64,000 bases of DNA from Acetobacteraceae bacterium. Its GTDB lineage: Bacteria > Pseudomonadota > Alphaproteobacteria > Acetobacterales > Acetobacteraceae. Of this stretch, positions 23,865-32,573 are shown in pieces. Numbering within the stretch: the stretch's first letter is position 1; each line of letters starts with the position of its first letter. The position numbers and the translations under genes were made by a program. The notes under the pieces were generated by a model. That model saw nothing but the letters and a program-made list of their open reading frames with translations. It was not told where the DNA came from and did not search any database. The stretch covers positions 23,231 through 87,230 of the forward strand of contig JAMXLO010000111.1 of assembly GCA_024280945.1 (NCBI GenBank), in the 5' to 3' direction.

Positions 23865-26651
23865 ATGATTTTCGCCGCTCCCTGGGTACTGCTTGCCCTG
23901 CCAGCCCTGCCGCTTCTGTGGTGGCTCCTTCGCGTCACACCGCCAGCACCCCGCAGCGAGAACTTCCCGGCAATCCGTCTGCTCATGGGGCTGCATGCAC
24001 GCGAGGAGACGCCTGCCCGCACGCCTTGGTGGCTGCTGCTCCTGCGCATGGTCGCTGCGACCTTGGTGATTCTGGCGCTCGCACGGCCCGTGCTGGATGC
24101 AGGCTCCCTGCTGCCGGGATCCGGTCCAGTGCTGCTGGTCGTGGACAACGGGTGGGCGGCGGCGGGTGACTGGCCGCGTCGAATGCAGGCGATCAACACC
24201 GTGCTGGATCGCGCCGAGCGCGCCAACCGTCAGGTCGCGCTGCTCGTGACGGCGCCGGACGAAACCGGTGCCGCGCCACGGATTGCGGCACCGTCACCGG
24301 TCGCCGACCTCCGCCCGAGGACGGCGGCTTTGCACCCAGAGCCGTGGCCGCCGGACCGAGCGGCGGCGGCGATTGCGCTCGCGGCCTGGCATCAGCCTGG
24401 GACGGCGGTGGTCTACCTCGGGGACGGCCTGGCGCATGAGGGCGTCCCCGGATCAGGTCCGGGGCAGGCTCCCGGATCAGGTTCGGGGCAGGCCCCCGGA
24501 TCGGGTCCGGGGCAGGCCCCCAGATCAGGTCCCGAGCAGGCCTTCTCTGGCTTTGCTGCGGCACTTGGGCAGGCGGGAACGGTAACCGAACTGCGCAGCA
24601 ATGCGGCCCCGCCTGCGCGGGTGTTGCTGCCCCCAAGGAGCGAGGCAGACCGGCTGGTGGTCCGAGTGGCGCAGGCACCGCAGCCGTTGGGGAGCGAGGC
24701 AACGGTATTGGCGCAGAGCGGTGACGGCCGCACCCTGGCGCGCGCTGTTGTGAACCTATCGGCCGGCGCCGGCGAGGGGAGCGCCTCGATCACGCTGCCG
24801 CCGGAACTCCGCAACCGCCTCACCCGGCTGGTCCTGGAAGGACCGCCGAGTGCCGCCTCGGTCGTGCTGCTGGACGAACGCTGGCGACGGCGGCCGGTCG
24901 GCTTGCTGGCCGGCGAACTCGCCACGGCTGACACTCCGTTCGCCGGCTCGCTGTATTACCTGCGGCGCGCCCTGACGCCCTATACCGAGGTGCGCGAAGC
25001 AGACCTTGCCACACTGTTGAAGCGTGAGATCTCGGTGCTGATCCTGGCTGACCGCCCGCTGCCCGAGGGCGCGGAGCTGGACACGCTGACAAAATGGGTG
25101 GAGCAGGGTGGCCTGCTGATCCGCTTTGCCGGCCCGCGAACAGCGGAGCAGCCAATCGGCGAAACCGACCCGCTGATGCCCGTCAAGCTGCTGGGCGGCG
25201 ACCGGCAACTGGGCGGCGCGCTGTCGTGGGCGGAGCCGGCAGGTGTGGCCCAGTTCAGCGCGAGTTCGCCGTTCGCCGGCCTGAGCGTGCCGGACGAGGT
25301 CAAGGTGAACCGACAGGTTCTGGCCGAGCCCTCCGCCGCCCTCTCCAGCCATACCTGGGCAGCGCTCGCCGACGGCACACCGCTGGTCACCGAGGCGGCC
25401 CGCGGCGCCGGCCGCATTGTGCTGTTCCATGTGACCGCCAACGCCGACTGGTCGAACCTGCCGCTGTCCGGTCTGTTCGTGGACATGCTGCGGCGCCTGG
25501 TGGCCATGTCGGCTGGCGTCGCGCCGACTTCCGACACCGCCGTCCTTGCACCGGCAGAGACTCTGGACGGCTATGGGCTGCTGGGCGATCCGCCGCAGGC
25601 CGCGACGGGGCTGCCTGCCAACGAAATCGCCACCACCGTTGCATCGCCGCGTCATCCTCCCGGACTGTACGGACCAGAAAACGGACGGCGGGCGCTGAAT
25701 CTCGGCGGCAACCTGGCAGGACTGCAGGCCACTCCGCCCGTGGCAGGCGCCCGCATTGAGGACTATGCCGCCGCAGTGCCTGAACATGCGCTTGGCCCGC
25801 CCCTGCTGGCCGCTGCGCTCGTGCTGCTGGCGCTCGATCTGCTGGTCGCCCTCGGCCTGCGGGGACTGCTGCGGCCGAGCAGAGTTGGCGTGACCGTTCT
25901 GCTGCTGGGACTGGCGTCGGTGCCGGGTGCGCATGCGCTCGAGACGGATACCAATCCAGCGCTCGCGACGCGGCTCGGATATATCGTCACCGGCGATGCC
26001 CAGTTGGACTCGGTATCGCGTGCCGGCTTGGAAGGCCTGTCAGATTACGTCAACCGGCGAACCGCGGCGACACTGGTGGAACCTGATCCGGTCGAACCAG
26101 GTAGGACAGATCTCAGTTATTATCCGTTGCTCTATTGGCCGATCGCCCCAGAAGCGCAGGGGCTCGCGCCGGAGCAAGCGGCGGCCCTGAACGACTACAT
26201 GAGCCGCGGCGGAATCATCTTGATGGACACGCGCGACTCCGGCTCCGGTGCCGGATTTGCCCCGGGCGCCGGGTCAGCATTGCAGCGGGTCGGGCAAGGG
26301 CTGGTGGTGCCGCCATTGGCGCCCTTGACCACCGAGCACGTGCTTGCACGTGCCTTCTACCTGCTCCAGGATTTCCCCGGGCGCTACACCGGCGACGCCG
26401 TCTGGGTGCAGCGCGACCAGGATCGCGCCAACGACAGCGTCAGCCCGGTGATCATTGGCGGCAACGACTGGGCCGCGGCCTGGGCAGTGGATAGTGCTGG
26501 GCGCAATCCGTATGCCGTCATGCCGGGTGGGGCGCGGCAACGGACGCTGGCCTATCGGTTCGGAGTGAACCTCGTGATGTATGCGCTGACCGGCAACTAC
26601 AAGGGCGATCAGGTGCACGTGCCGGCGATCCTGCAGAGGTTGGGGCAGTGA
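23865..26651 (+). CDS. BatA-like membrane protein with DUF4159 domain
   Basis: A 928-residue protein. The first 80 residues are an aerotolerance-regulator type N-terminus with two membrane helices (WVLLALPALPLLWWLL and WLLLLRMVAATLVILAL). A VWA-like/GATase-like middle region follows, then a helix near residue 645-670 (LLAAALVLLALDLLVAL), another soon after, and a C-terminal DUF4159 domain (RLGYIVTGD, YYPLLYWPI, GGIILMDTRD). The middle carries an in-frame run of Pro-Gly-Ser-Gly repeats at 195-226 encoded by REP-like DNA. Part of the MoxR/DUF58 cluster; likely an envelope assembly partner of it, exact role unknown. Confidence 0.8.
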   Translation: MIFAAPWVLLALPALPLLWWLLRVTPPAPRSENFPAIRLLMGLHAREETPARTPWWLLLLRMVAATLVILALARPVLDAGSLLPGSGPVLLVVDNGWAAAGDWPRRMQAINTVLDRAERANRQVALLVTAPDETGAAPRIAAPSPVADLRPRTAALHPEPWPPDRAAAAIALAAWHQPGTAVVYLGDGLAHEGVPGSGPGQAPGSGSGQAPGSGPGQAPRSGPEQAFSGFAAALGQAGTVTELRSNAAPPARVLLPPRSEADRLVVRVAQAPQPLGSEATVLAQSGDGRTLARAVVNLSAGAGEGSASITLPPELRNRLTRLVLEGPPSAASVVLLDERWRRRPVGLLAGELATADTPFAGSLYYLRRALTPYTEVREADLATLLKREISVLILADRPLPEGAELDTLTKWVEQGGLLIRFAGPRTAEQPIGETDPLMPVKLLGGDRQLGGALSWAEPAGVAQFSASSPFAGLSVPDEVKVNRQVLAEPSAALSSHTWAALADGTPLVTEAARGAGRIVLFHVTANADWSNLPLSGLFVDMLRRLVAMSAGVAPTSDTAVLAPAETLDGYGLLGDPPQAATGLPANEIATTVASPRHPPGLYGPENGRRALNLGGNLAGLQATPPVAGARIEDYAAAVPEHALGPPLLAAALVLLALDLLVALGLRGLLRPSRVGVTVLLLGLASVPGAHALETDTNPALATRLGYIVTGDAQLDSVSRAGLEGLSDYVNRRTAATLVEPDPVEPGRTDLSYYPLLYWPIAPEAQGLAPEQAAALNDYMSRGGIILMDTRDSGSGAGFAPGAGSALQRVGQGLVVPPLAPLTTEHVLARAFYLLQDFPGRYTGDAVWVQRDQDRANDSVSPVIIGGNDWAAAWAVDSAGRNPYAVMPGGARQRTLAYRFGVNLVMYALTGNYKGDQVHVPAILQRLGQ
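24447..24542 (+). repeat. Four 24-bp tandem repeats inside a coding region
   Basis: Four consecutive 24-base units, each beginning CCCGGATCAGGTCCGGGG or a close variant and each able to form a CCCGGA/TCCGGG hairpin. Units start at 24447, 24471, 24495 and 24519, with two to five substitutions in the later ones. In the frame of the 23865-26651 gene each unit encodes eight residues of the type PGSGPGQA, so the repeat keeps the frame open. The unit resembles dispersed REP-like elements. Confidence 0.85.
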
Positions 26652-26734
26652 GCGATTGTCCGCTCTTCTTCCCCGCCCCCGCATCTAGTCCACGGCAGGC
26701 TCCCCTCCCGTGGGGGGCGGGGGAGGCGCCCTAG

Positions 26735-28840
26735 ATGCATCCGACCGAAGCCATTGCCGCACTCCGCTTCGAACCGCTGCTGCCTGTCGGGGTGATTGCT
26801 GTCCTCGCGGCGCTGGCGCTGGCCATCGTGGCGTTGGCCGCGATACGGCGCGCGCGCGGCACGATCTGGCGACTGGCAGCCTTCGCCGTGCTCGTGCTGT
26901 GGCTCTTGGGTCCGCGGCTGGTACAGGAGAGCCGTGAGAACCTGCCCGACGTTGGGCTGTTGGTGGTCGATCAGACAGCATCGATGCAGATCGGCGAGCG
27001 GGCGCGGCTTGCCAATGCGGCGCGAGCTGCACTGACCCAGGAGGCATCGAAGCTGCACGACCTGGAGCTTCGCACTGTCACCGTGCCGGAGAGTGGCGAT
27101 GCCGGAACGCGGATGTTCGCCGCGATCGATCGGGCCTTGGCGGATATACCACGGTCGCGCTTTGCCGGAACAATCGCGATCTCTGATGGCCAGGTGCATG
27201 ACATTCCCGAAACGGCCCCCGGCGGCGCACCGCTCAACGTACTGATACCCGCGGCCGGCGAGGAGACCGACCGCCGCATGCGCGTCATCGAGGCGCCAGG
27301 TTACGGCATCGTTGGCAAATCGGTGACGCTGCGCGTCGCGGTGGAGGACCTGGGGGTAGCGCACCCTGCTCCGTCGGCCAATCTGACGATCCGTCGCGAT
27401 GGCGAGCCGCCGCGCGTCGTGAGTGTTCCCATAGGGGTCGAGCAGCGCATCGACGTGCCGATCACCCGTGCCGGACCAACAGTCGTGGAAATGTCCGCCA
27501 GCCAGTTGCCCGGCGCTGTGACCAACGTCAACAACCGGGCAGTCGTCGAGATCAACGGCGTGCGCGACCGGCTGCGCGTGCTGCTGATCTCCGGTGAGCC
27601 GCATCCCGGTGAACGCACCTGGCGCCGGCTGCTGAAGGCGGATCCCTCGGTGGATCTGGTGCACTTCACCATTCTGCGTCCGCCCGAGAAGGACGATCTT
27701 ACACCGCTGACCGAGCTAGCGCTGATCGCTTTCCCCGTGCGCGAGCTGTTCCTGGACAAGATCAACGAGTTCGACCTGATCATCCTGGATCGGTTTCAAA
27801 ATCGCGGCCTCCTGCCGATGCCCTACATCGCCAACATCGCCGAGCGGGTCCGCGATGGCGGGGCCCTGCTGCTGAGCGTGGGTCCTGAATTTTCCGGTGC
27901 CAGCAGCCTGGCGGCGACACCGATCGGCCAGGTGCTCCCAGGCATTCCTGCGTCGATGAGTGCCGTGGTGGACGGGGAGTTCCGGCCGAGAGTGACGGAT
28001 CTCGGACAGCGGCATCCGGTCACCGAGGGGCTCGAAGGCGCCAATCCGCCTGCCAGTCCGAATGCTCCCGCTGAGTGGGGATCGTGGTACCGCCGCATCC
28101 AACCCGCGGACGTTCACGGCGACGCTCTGCTCGGCACGCGCGACGGCCAGCCGTTGCTGCTGCTGGACCGGGTCGGCAAGGGTCGCGTTGCCCTGCTGCT
28201 GTCCGACCAGATGTGGCTCTGGTCGCGCGGCCATCAGGGGGGCGGGCCGCAGGCGGAGCTGCTGCGGCGGGTTGCGCACTGGCTGATGCAGGAGCCGGAC
28301 CTCGAGGAGAACGCACTGACCGCGCACGTTGCCGACGGAAAACTGTCCATCAAGCGACGATCCACCGATCCTGCGCCGCCAGGCCAGGTGACCGTCACCG
28401 ATCCTGACGGCAAGGCTCAGACGCTGAACCTGACGCCAGTGACGGCGGGTACGGCAACTGCGTCGCTGCCGGCCGCCACCCCCGGAGTGTGGCAGGCCAG
28501 TGATGGCGCACGGACGGCATACGCCGCGGCGGGCGCGACCAATCAGTTGGAATTCGCCGATCTGCGGGCGACGGCAACCCTGCTGCGCAAGCTCGCGCGG
28601 ACTTCAGGCGGCGGTGTGCATTTCATCGGCACGGGCAAACCAGGCGCGCCGCCGGACGTGCCCGAGTTGCGGCGGACCGAGCCGAATCGATCCGCGGCGG
28701 GCGGATCGTGGATCGGGTTGGAGCGCCGGCACGACCACGTTGTGACCGGAATTGCCTCGCTGACCCTGTTGCCGTCCTGGGCGGCGCTGCCACTGATGTT
28801 GGGCCTGATGGTCCTGGCGTGGCGGCGCGAGGGCACCTGA
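26735..28840 (+). CDS. Large membrane protein with VWA/GATase-like region, cluster partner of DUF4159
   Basis: A 701-residue protein with two N-terminal membrane helices (VGVIAVLAALALAIVALAA and LAAFAVLVLWLLG), a large periplasmic region and a C-terminal helix (LLPSWAALPLMLGLMVLAW). The early DVGLLVVDQTASMQIG resembles a VWA metal site (D-x-T-x-S), and DLIILDRFQNRGLL plus GGALLLSVGPEFSG resemble the glutamine-amidotransferase-like fold of these proteins. It follows the DUF4159 gene by 83 bp and is a conserved neighbour of MoxR clusters in alphaproteobacteria. Function is not known; an envelope or metal-dependent complex is inferred. Confidence 0.72.
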   Translation: MHPTEAIAALRFEPLLPVGVIAVLAALALAIVALAAIRRARGTIWRLAAFAVLVLWLLGPRLVQESRENLPDVGLLVVDQTASMQIGERARLANAARAALTQEASKLHDLELRTVTVPESGDAGTRMFAAIDRALADIPRSRFAGTIAISDGQVHDIPETAPGGAPLNVLIPAAGEETDRRMRVIEAPGYGIVGKSVTLRVAVEDLGVAHPAPSANLTIRRDGEPPRVVSVPIGVEQRIDVPITRAGPTVVEMSASQLPGAVTNVNNRAVVEINGVRDRLRVLLISGEPHPGERTWRRLLKADPSVDLVHFTILRPPEKDDLTPLTELALIAFPVRELFLDKINEFDLIILDRFQNRGLLPMPYIANIAERVRDGGALLLSVGPEFSGASSLAATPIGQVLPGIPASMSAVVDGEFRPRVTDLGQRHPVTEGLEGANPPASPNAPAEWGSWYRRIQPADVHGDALLGTRDGQPLLLLDRVGKGRVALLLSDQMWLWSRGHQGGGPQAELLRRVAHWLMQEPDLEENALTAHVADGKLSIKRRSTDPAPPGQVTVTDPDGKAQTLNLTPVTAGTATASLPAATPGVWQASDGARTAYAAAGATNQLEFADLRATATLLRKLARTSGGGVHFIGTGKPGAPPDVPELRRTEPNRSAAGGSWIGLERRHDHVVTGIASLTLLPSWAALPLMLGLMVLAWRREGT

Positions 28841-28909
28841 CCGGCGCTTACACCCGACGTTAAGCCGCGACGCTGAATAATACCGCTTTCGCGCAATGGA
28901 GGCGGGCTG

Positions 28910-30478
28910 GTGGATTCCGCGCAGCGGCAGTCGTGCCTGCAGGCCGCGCTGGTCGGAATACAGGACGGCCGCGCCGAGGCAGCCGAACGTATCTGTCGAG
29001 ATCTGATCAGACAGGATCCCAGCGACATCCATCCGCTGCTGTTGCTTGGACTGGCGCTTGGGATCTCCGGCAAGCCGCAACAGGCGGCGCCGGTGCTGAA
29101 CCGCGTTGCAGCGCTGCGCAGCGAATTTGCGCATCCCTGCACCGATCTAGCGCACCTGATGGCGGCGCAGGGCAAGACGCGACTGGTGGCACCGCAGTAT
29201 CAGGCGTGCCTGGCGTTGACGCCGCTCGACCGTCGATTGCGCTTTGGTCTGGCTGACTCTCTGCGCGATCAAGGCGATGGAGCCGCTGCCCTCGCGGTCC
29301 TGCATCCGCTGCTGGCACATACCGATGCGGAGGTGCACTACCAGGTGGGTATGGCGCTGGCCGAAGCCGGACGGTTCGCCGAGGCGGCAAACAGGTTCCA
29401 GATGGCTATTGCCGACGATCCAGCGCCTGCGGCGTTCTGGGCGAACCTCGGTATGATGCTGAAGGTCGAAGGCCAGTTCGACGCCGCGCTCGACGCCTAC
29501 GAGCAGGCACTGGCGCGTGCACCGAACGACCAGCAGATCAGAGGCAATCGCGCTGTCGCCCTGCTGCGGGCCGGACGGCTTGCCGAGGCCTGGCAGGACC
29601 AGGACTGGCGACCGGACCATACGATGCTGCCTGCCGAGACGTTGCTGCCGCCGATCTCGCGCCTGCCGGACCTGAGCGGACGGACTGTGCTGGTGGTGCA
29701 TGAAGAGGGCTTTGGCGACACGCTGCAATTCCTGCGCTACCTGCCGCTACTGGCGCAGCGAGGTGCCAGAGTGTCGGTCGCCGTGCCACCGCCGCTGACA
29801 CGGCTGCTGCGCGCGGTGCCTGGCGTCAGCGACGTGCCGGACGGCGGTGCGCCTGTGCCGGCGCACGACTTCCACTGCTCGTTCAACGGCCTGCCGCGCG
29901 CGTTCGAGACGACGCTGGAAACGATACCGTGCGATGTGCCGTATCTCCCCGCAGACCGCGCCCTGTCGCAGCAGTGGGCCGTGCGGCTCACGGACAATGG
30001 CAGGTTGCGAGTTGGCTTGTGCTGGGCCGGGCAGGCGCGGCCCTGGCTGCCCGGATTTTTGGGGCTCGATCACCGGCGCAGCATTCAGTTGGCGGCGCTG
30101 GCGCCGCTCGCTGCTGTGCCGGGCGTGCAGTTCGTTTCGCTGCAGAAGGGGCCGGCCGGCGAAGAGGCACGCGCGGCGGCGCTCGCGTTGCTTGATGTGA
30201 TGGACGACGTGCACGACTTCGCCGATACCGCTGCGCTGGTCGCCAATCTCGACCTGGTGATCAGTGTAGATACATCCGTGGTGCACCTTGCAGGTGCACT
30301 TGGCAAGCCGGTGTTCCTGCTCGATCGTTACGACAATTGCTGGCGCTGGTTGAGCGGACGCGAAGACAGCCCCTGGTACCCAACGCTGCGCATCTTCCGC
30401 CAGGTGCGGAGCGGCGAGTGGGGGTCGGTTATCGAAGCGGTGGCGACAGCGCTCGCAGACATGGCTGTCTCAAGCTGA
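28910..30478 (+). CDS. TPR protein fused to a GT9 (heptosyltransferase-like) domain
   Basis: A 522-residue protein. Residues 1-210 hold about five TPR-like helical repeats (AERICRDLIRQDPSDIHPLL, AANRFQMAIADDPAPAAFWA, ALDAYEQALARAPNDQQI). Residues about 260-500 are a GT-B glycosyltransferase of the heptosyltransferase kind: VLVVHEEGFGDTLQFLRYLP, RVGLCWAGQ, FADTAALVANLDLVISVDTS and VVHLAGALGKPVFLLDRYDN. Such fusions are often linked to protein or flagellin glycosylation. The donor sugar and target are unknown and no flagellar or LPS genes are near. GTG start with GGAGG eight bases upstream. Confidence 0.8.
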   Translation: MDSAQRQSCLQAALVGIQDGRAEAAERICRDLIRQDPSDIHPLLLLGLALGISGKPQQAAPVLNRVAALRSEFAHPCTDLAHLMAAQGKTRLVAPQYQACLALTPLDRRLRFGLADSLRDQGDGAAALAVLHPLLAHTDAEVHYQVGMALAEAGRFAEAANRFQMAIADDPAPAAFWANLGMMLKVEGQFDAALDAYEQALARAPNDQQIRGNRAVALLRAGRLAEAWQDQDWRPDHTMLPAETLLPPISRLPDLSGRTVLVVHEEGFGDTLQFLRYLPLLAQRGARVSVAVPPPLTRLLRAVPGVSDVPDGGAPVPAHDFHCSFNGLPRAFETTLETIPCDVPYLPADRALSQQWAVRLTDNGRLRVGLCWAGQARPWLPGFLGLDHRRSIQLAALAPLAAVPGVQFVSLQKGPAGEEARAAALALLDVMDDVHDFADTAALVANLDLVISVDTSVVHLAGALGKPVFLLDRYDNCWRWLSGREDSPWYPTLRIFRQVRSGEWGSVIEAVATALADMAVSS

Positions 30479-30711
30479 GGAATGGAAAGCTCCGTCCGGC
30501 GCCGTGGCTGCAGACCTGGAAAACGCCCCCCATCGTAATGCTGGTCGAGCTCCTGCCGCTCGATGAATGCACCGCTGGGTTCGATGACTCTGCGCACATC
30601 ATACGCCTGGTGCAATAGTTCGCAGGCGAGATGGATGGCGGAGTCGCGCGATCTGGCTGCGCGGGATTTCGGCAGTGCACCGGGCTCGGCGAAGACAACG
30701 TGCCACATCAT
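30328..30711 (-). CDS. Small hypothetical protein with antisense run-on tail
   Basis: A 127-residue frame whose first roughly 60 residues (MMWHVVFAEPGALPKSRAAR, HLACELLHQAYDVRRVIEPSG, FIERQELDQHY) look like a genuine short cytosolic protein family with a helix and an (I/V)-E-P-S-G-x-(F/I)-I strand. The rest reads through the convergent TPR-GT9 gene on the other strand (30328-30478) and is low-complexity Arg/Ser/Gln, so the original stop may have been lost. The tail should not be taken as a conserved domain. Start is one of two adjacent ATGs; the first (30711) is used here. Confidence 0.5.
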   Translation of the reverse strand: MMWHVVFAEPGALPKSRAARSRDSAIHLACELLHQAYDVRRVIEPSGAFIERQELDQHYDGGRFPGLQPRRRTELSIPQLETAMSASAVATASITDPHSPLRTWRKMRSVGYQGLSSRPLNQRQQLS

Positions 30712-30790
30712 CGGCACGACTCCATCGCTGTTGCTGTGCCGCTTGCTTGCCGGAGCCCTGCGCTGCGCGCAATCAGGTTCTGCAGCGACA

Positions 30791-30889
30791 CTTACGATGG
30801 ATCGCCGTAAGTTGCCGAAAAGTCACAGTGTTGCAATCGGCTTTTTACGGTGCGGCGTTGCAATGTTCGCAGCAATTTACGGTGTGCAG
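30791..30889. promoter_or_regulatory. Repeated TTACGG motifs upstream of the aldehyde dehydrogenase operon
   Basis: In the 314-bp gap before the iron-sulfur subunit gene there is an inverted repeat CTTACG-n9-CGTAAG at 30791-30811, and two direct copies of the form GTTGCAAT...TTTACGGTG (from about 30830 and 30858). The hexamer TTACGG occurs in each. This looks like a multi-site operator or activator array. No regulator gene is adjacent, so the factor is unknown. The remaining bases of the gap show nothing I can name. Confidence 0.4.
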
Positions 30890-31025
30890 ATGACTGCCAC
30901 AACAGAACGTGTGCAGGAAAAATCCGACGCACGGGTGCAAGAGCGCCGGCCTGCTCATAGACTTTAGCGTCGCGCCGCACGAGGTGGTACGCAGCGGCAG
31001 CTCCTAATGCCAAGTGGAGACCAAG

Positions 31026-31541
31026 ATGACGCGGACCAGTCCACAAGGACGAGCCGAAGATGGCATTTCGTTACCGGAGAAACTTCCGGTTGCTATCACG
31101 GTGAACGGCGTCGCGAGACAGCTCAGGCTCGCACCATGGACGACACTTCTCGATGCACTGCGCGATCACCTTGGCCTCACCGGAACCAAGAAGGGCTGTG
31201 ACCACGGTCAGTGCGGCGCATGCACGGTGCTGGTTGACGGAAGAAGGATCAATTCCTGCCTTGCGCTCGCTGTCATGCAGGATGGCGCCAGCGTGACCAC
31301 GATAGAAGGCCTGGCGTCGAACGGCGTGCTGCACGCGCTGCAGCAGGCGTTCATCGACCACGACGCGTTCCAGTGCGGTTACTGTACACCGGGACAGATC
31401 TGTTCTGCCGCAGGTCTGCTGGCCGAGGGCAGGGCAGGCAGCGCCGAAGAGATCCGCGAGCTGATGAGCGGCAATATCTGCCGTTGCGGCGCCTATCCGA
31501 ACATCGTTGCAGCAATTCAGCAGGCGATGGGCCAGCCATGA
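31026..31541 (+). CDS. paoA: Aldehyde dehydrogenase iron-sulfur subunit, 2Fe-2S
   Basis: A 171-residue electron-transfer subunit of a xanthine oxidase-family enzyme. It carries two [2Fe-2S] clusters: a plant-ferredoxin type site (KGCDHGQCGACTVLVDG with a later NSCLAL) and an all-alpha site (CGYCTPGQ and NICRCGAYPNI). ATG at 31026 has GGAGA five bases before; a GTG at 31014 would extend it by four residues. An N-terminal Tat motif, present in E. coli PaoA, is not obvious, so the enzyme may be cytosolic. The start of the next gene overlaps its stop (ATGA). Confidence 0.88.
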   Translation: MTRTSPQGRAEDGISLPEKLPVAITVNGVARQLRLAPWTTLLDALRDHLGLTGTKKGCDHGQCGACTVLVDGRRINSCLALAVMQDGASVTTIEGLASNGVLHALQQAFIDHDAFQCGYCTPGQICSAAGLLAEGRAGSAEEIRELMSGNICRCGAYPNIVAAIQQAMGQP

Positions 31542-32554
31542 TCGGCTTTCAGTATTCGCGCGCGCAGGATGTTGCCGATGCTGTGCGGCAGATTGCGGCC
31601 GAGCCGTCCGCGAAATTCATTGCGGGCGGTACCAACCTGATCGATCTGATGAAGCAGGATGTCGAACGCCCCTCCCGGCTGATCGACATCTCGCGATTGC
31701 CGCTCAGAAGCGTGGAGGAGACAGCGAGTGGAGGATTGCGCATCGGCGCGCTCGTGCCGAATGCCGATCTCGCCTATCACCCGCTGATTGCGCAACGCTA
31801 TCCGATGCTGGCCAGCTCGATCTTGGCGGGTGCATCGGCACAACTGCGCAACATGGCCTCGACCGGCGGTAACCTGCTGCAGCGCACACGCTGCTACTAC
31901 TTCTATGACACTGCGACGCCGTGCAACAAGCGCGTACCTGGCAGCGGCTGCTCGGCGATCGCCGGTCTCAACCGCATGCACGCAATCCTTGGCACGAGCG
32001 AGTCCTGCATCGCGACGCATCCCTCGGACATGTGTGTGGCACTGGTTGCACTCGATGCGACGGTACATGTTGCGGGGCCTGCGGGCGCGCGCGTCATTGC
32101 ATTTGCCGATTTCCATCGACTGCCAGGGGACGAACCGCAGCGGGATACGACCCTGCAGGACGGCGAGATCGTCACGGCGGTCGAGCTTCCGGAACGGGGT
32201 TTTTCCGCGCACTATACCTACCTGAAGATCCGCGATCGCCTGTCCTATGCGTTTGCACTCGTGTCCGTTGCGGCCGGGCTGGAGCTGGAGGGTGACAGGA
32301 TCAAAGACGCACGCCTGGCTCTCGGTGGTGTGGCGCACAAACCATGGCGTGATCCGACGGCGGAAACAGCATTGCGTGGACAGCCTGCTTCGCAGGCCAC
32401 GTTCGCCAGTGCCGCTACTATCCTGCTGCGTGATGCCAAGGGCTACGAGCACAACCGATTCAAGATCGATCTTGCCCGCCGCGCCATCGTGCGTGCGCTG
32501 ACGCAGGCCGCGGCCGGCACGCCGCAGCTGCAGTCCAGCAAGAAGATCGCGTGA
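31538..32554 (+). CDS. paoB: Aldehyde dehydrogenase FAD-binding subunit
   Basis: A 338-residue FAD subunit of the CO dehydrogenase/xanthine oxidase flavoprotein type. The FAD motifs are KFIAGGTNLIDLMK near 30-43 and LRNMASTGGNLLQRTRC near 105-121. Cysteines at CYYFYDTATPCNK, GSGCSAI and SDMCVAL are in the PaoB-like arrangement that can hold an extra [4Fe-4S] cluster; I infer that from family knowledge. The start is the ATG overlapping the iron-sulfur subunit stop. Longer open frame upstream is shadow. Electrons would pass Mo cofactor to 2Fe-2S to FAD. Confidence 0.88.
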   Translation: MIGFQYSRAQDVADAVRQIAAEPSAKFIAGGTNLIDLMKQDVERPSRLIDISRLPLRSVEETASGGLRIGALVPNADLAYHPLIAQRYPMLASSILAGASAQLRNMASTGGNLLQRTRCYYFYDTATPCNKRVPGSGCSAIAGLNRMHAILGTSESCIATHPSDMCVALVALDATVHVAGPAGARVIAFADFHRLPGDEPQRDTTLQDGEIVTAVELPERGFSAHYTYLKIRDRLSYAFALVSVAAGLELEGDRIKDARLALGGVAHKPWRDPTAETALRGQPASQATFASAATILLRDAKGYEHNRFKIDLARRAIVRALTQAAAGTPQLQSSKKIA

Positions 32555-32573
32555 GCAGCCAGCGAGCACATCC

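Noticed and set aside
22421..24226. Long minus-strand reading frame (about 600 codons)
   Set aside because: It is antisense to MoxR, DUF58 and the DUF4159 gene, is Arg/Ser/Pro-rich, and has no family resemblance. High GC opens such frames.
24447..24542. CRISPR array
   Set aside because: The repeats are tandem with no spacers and are translated in frame.
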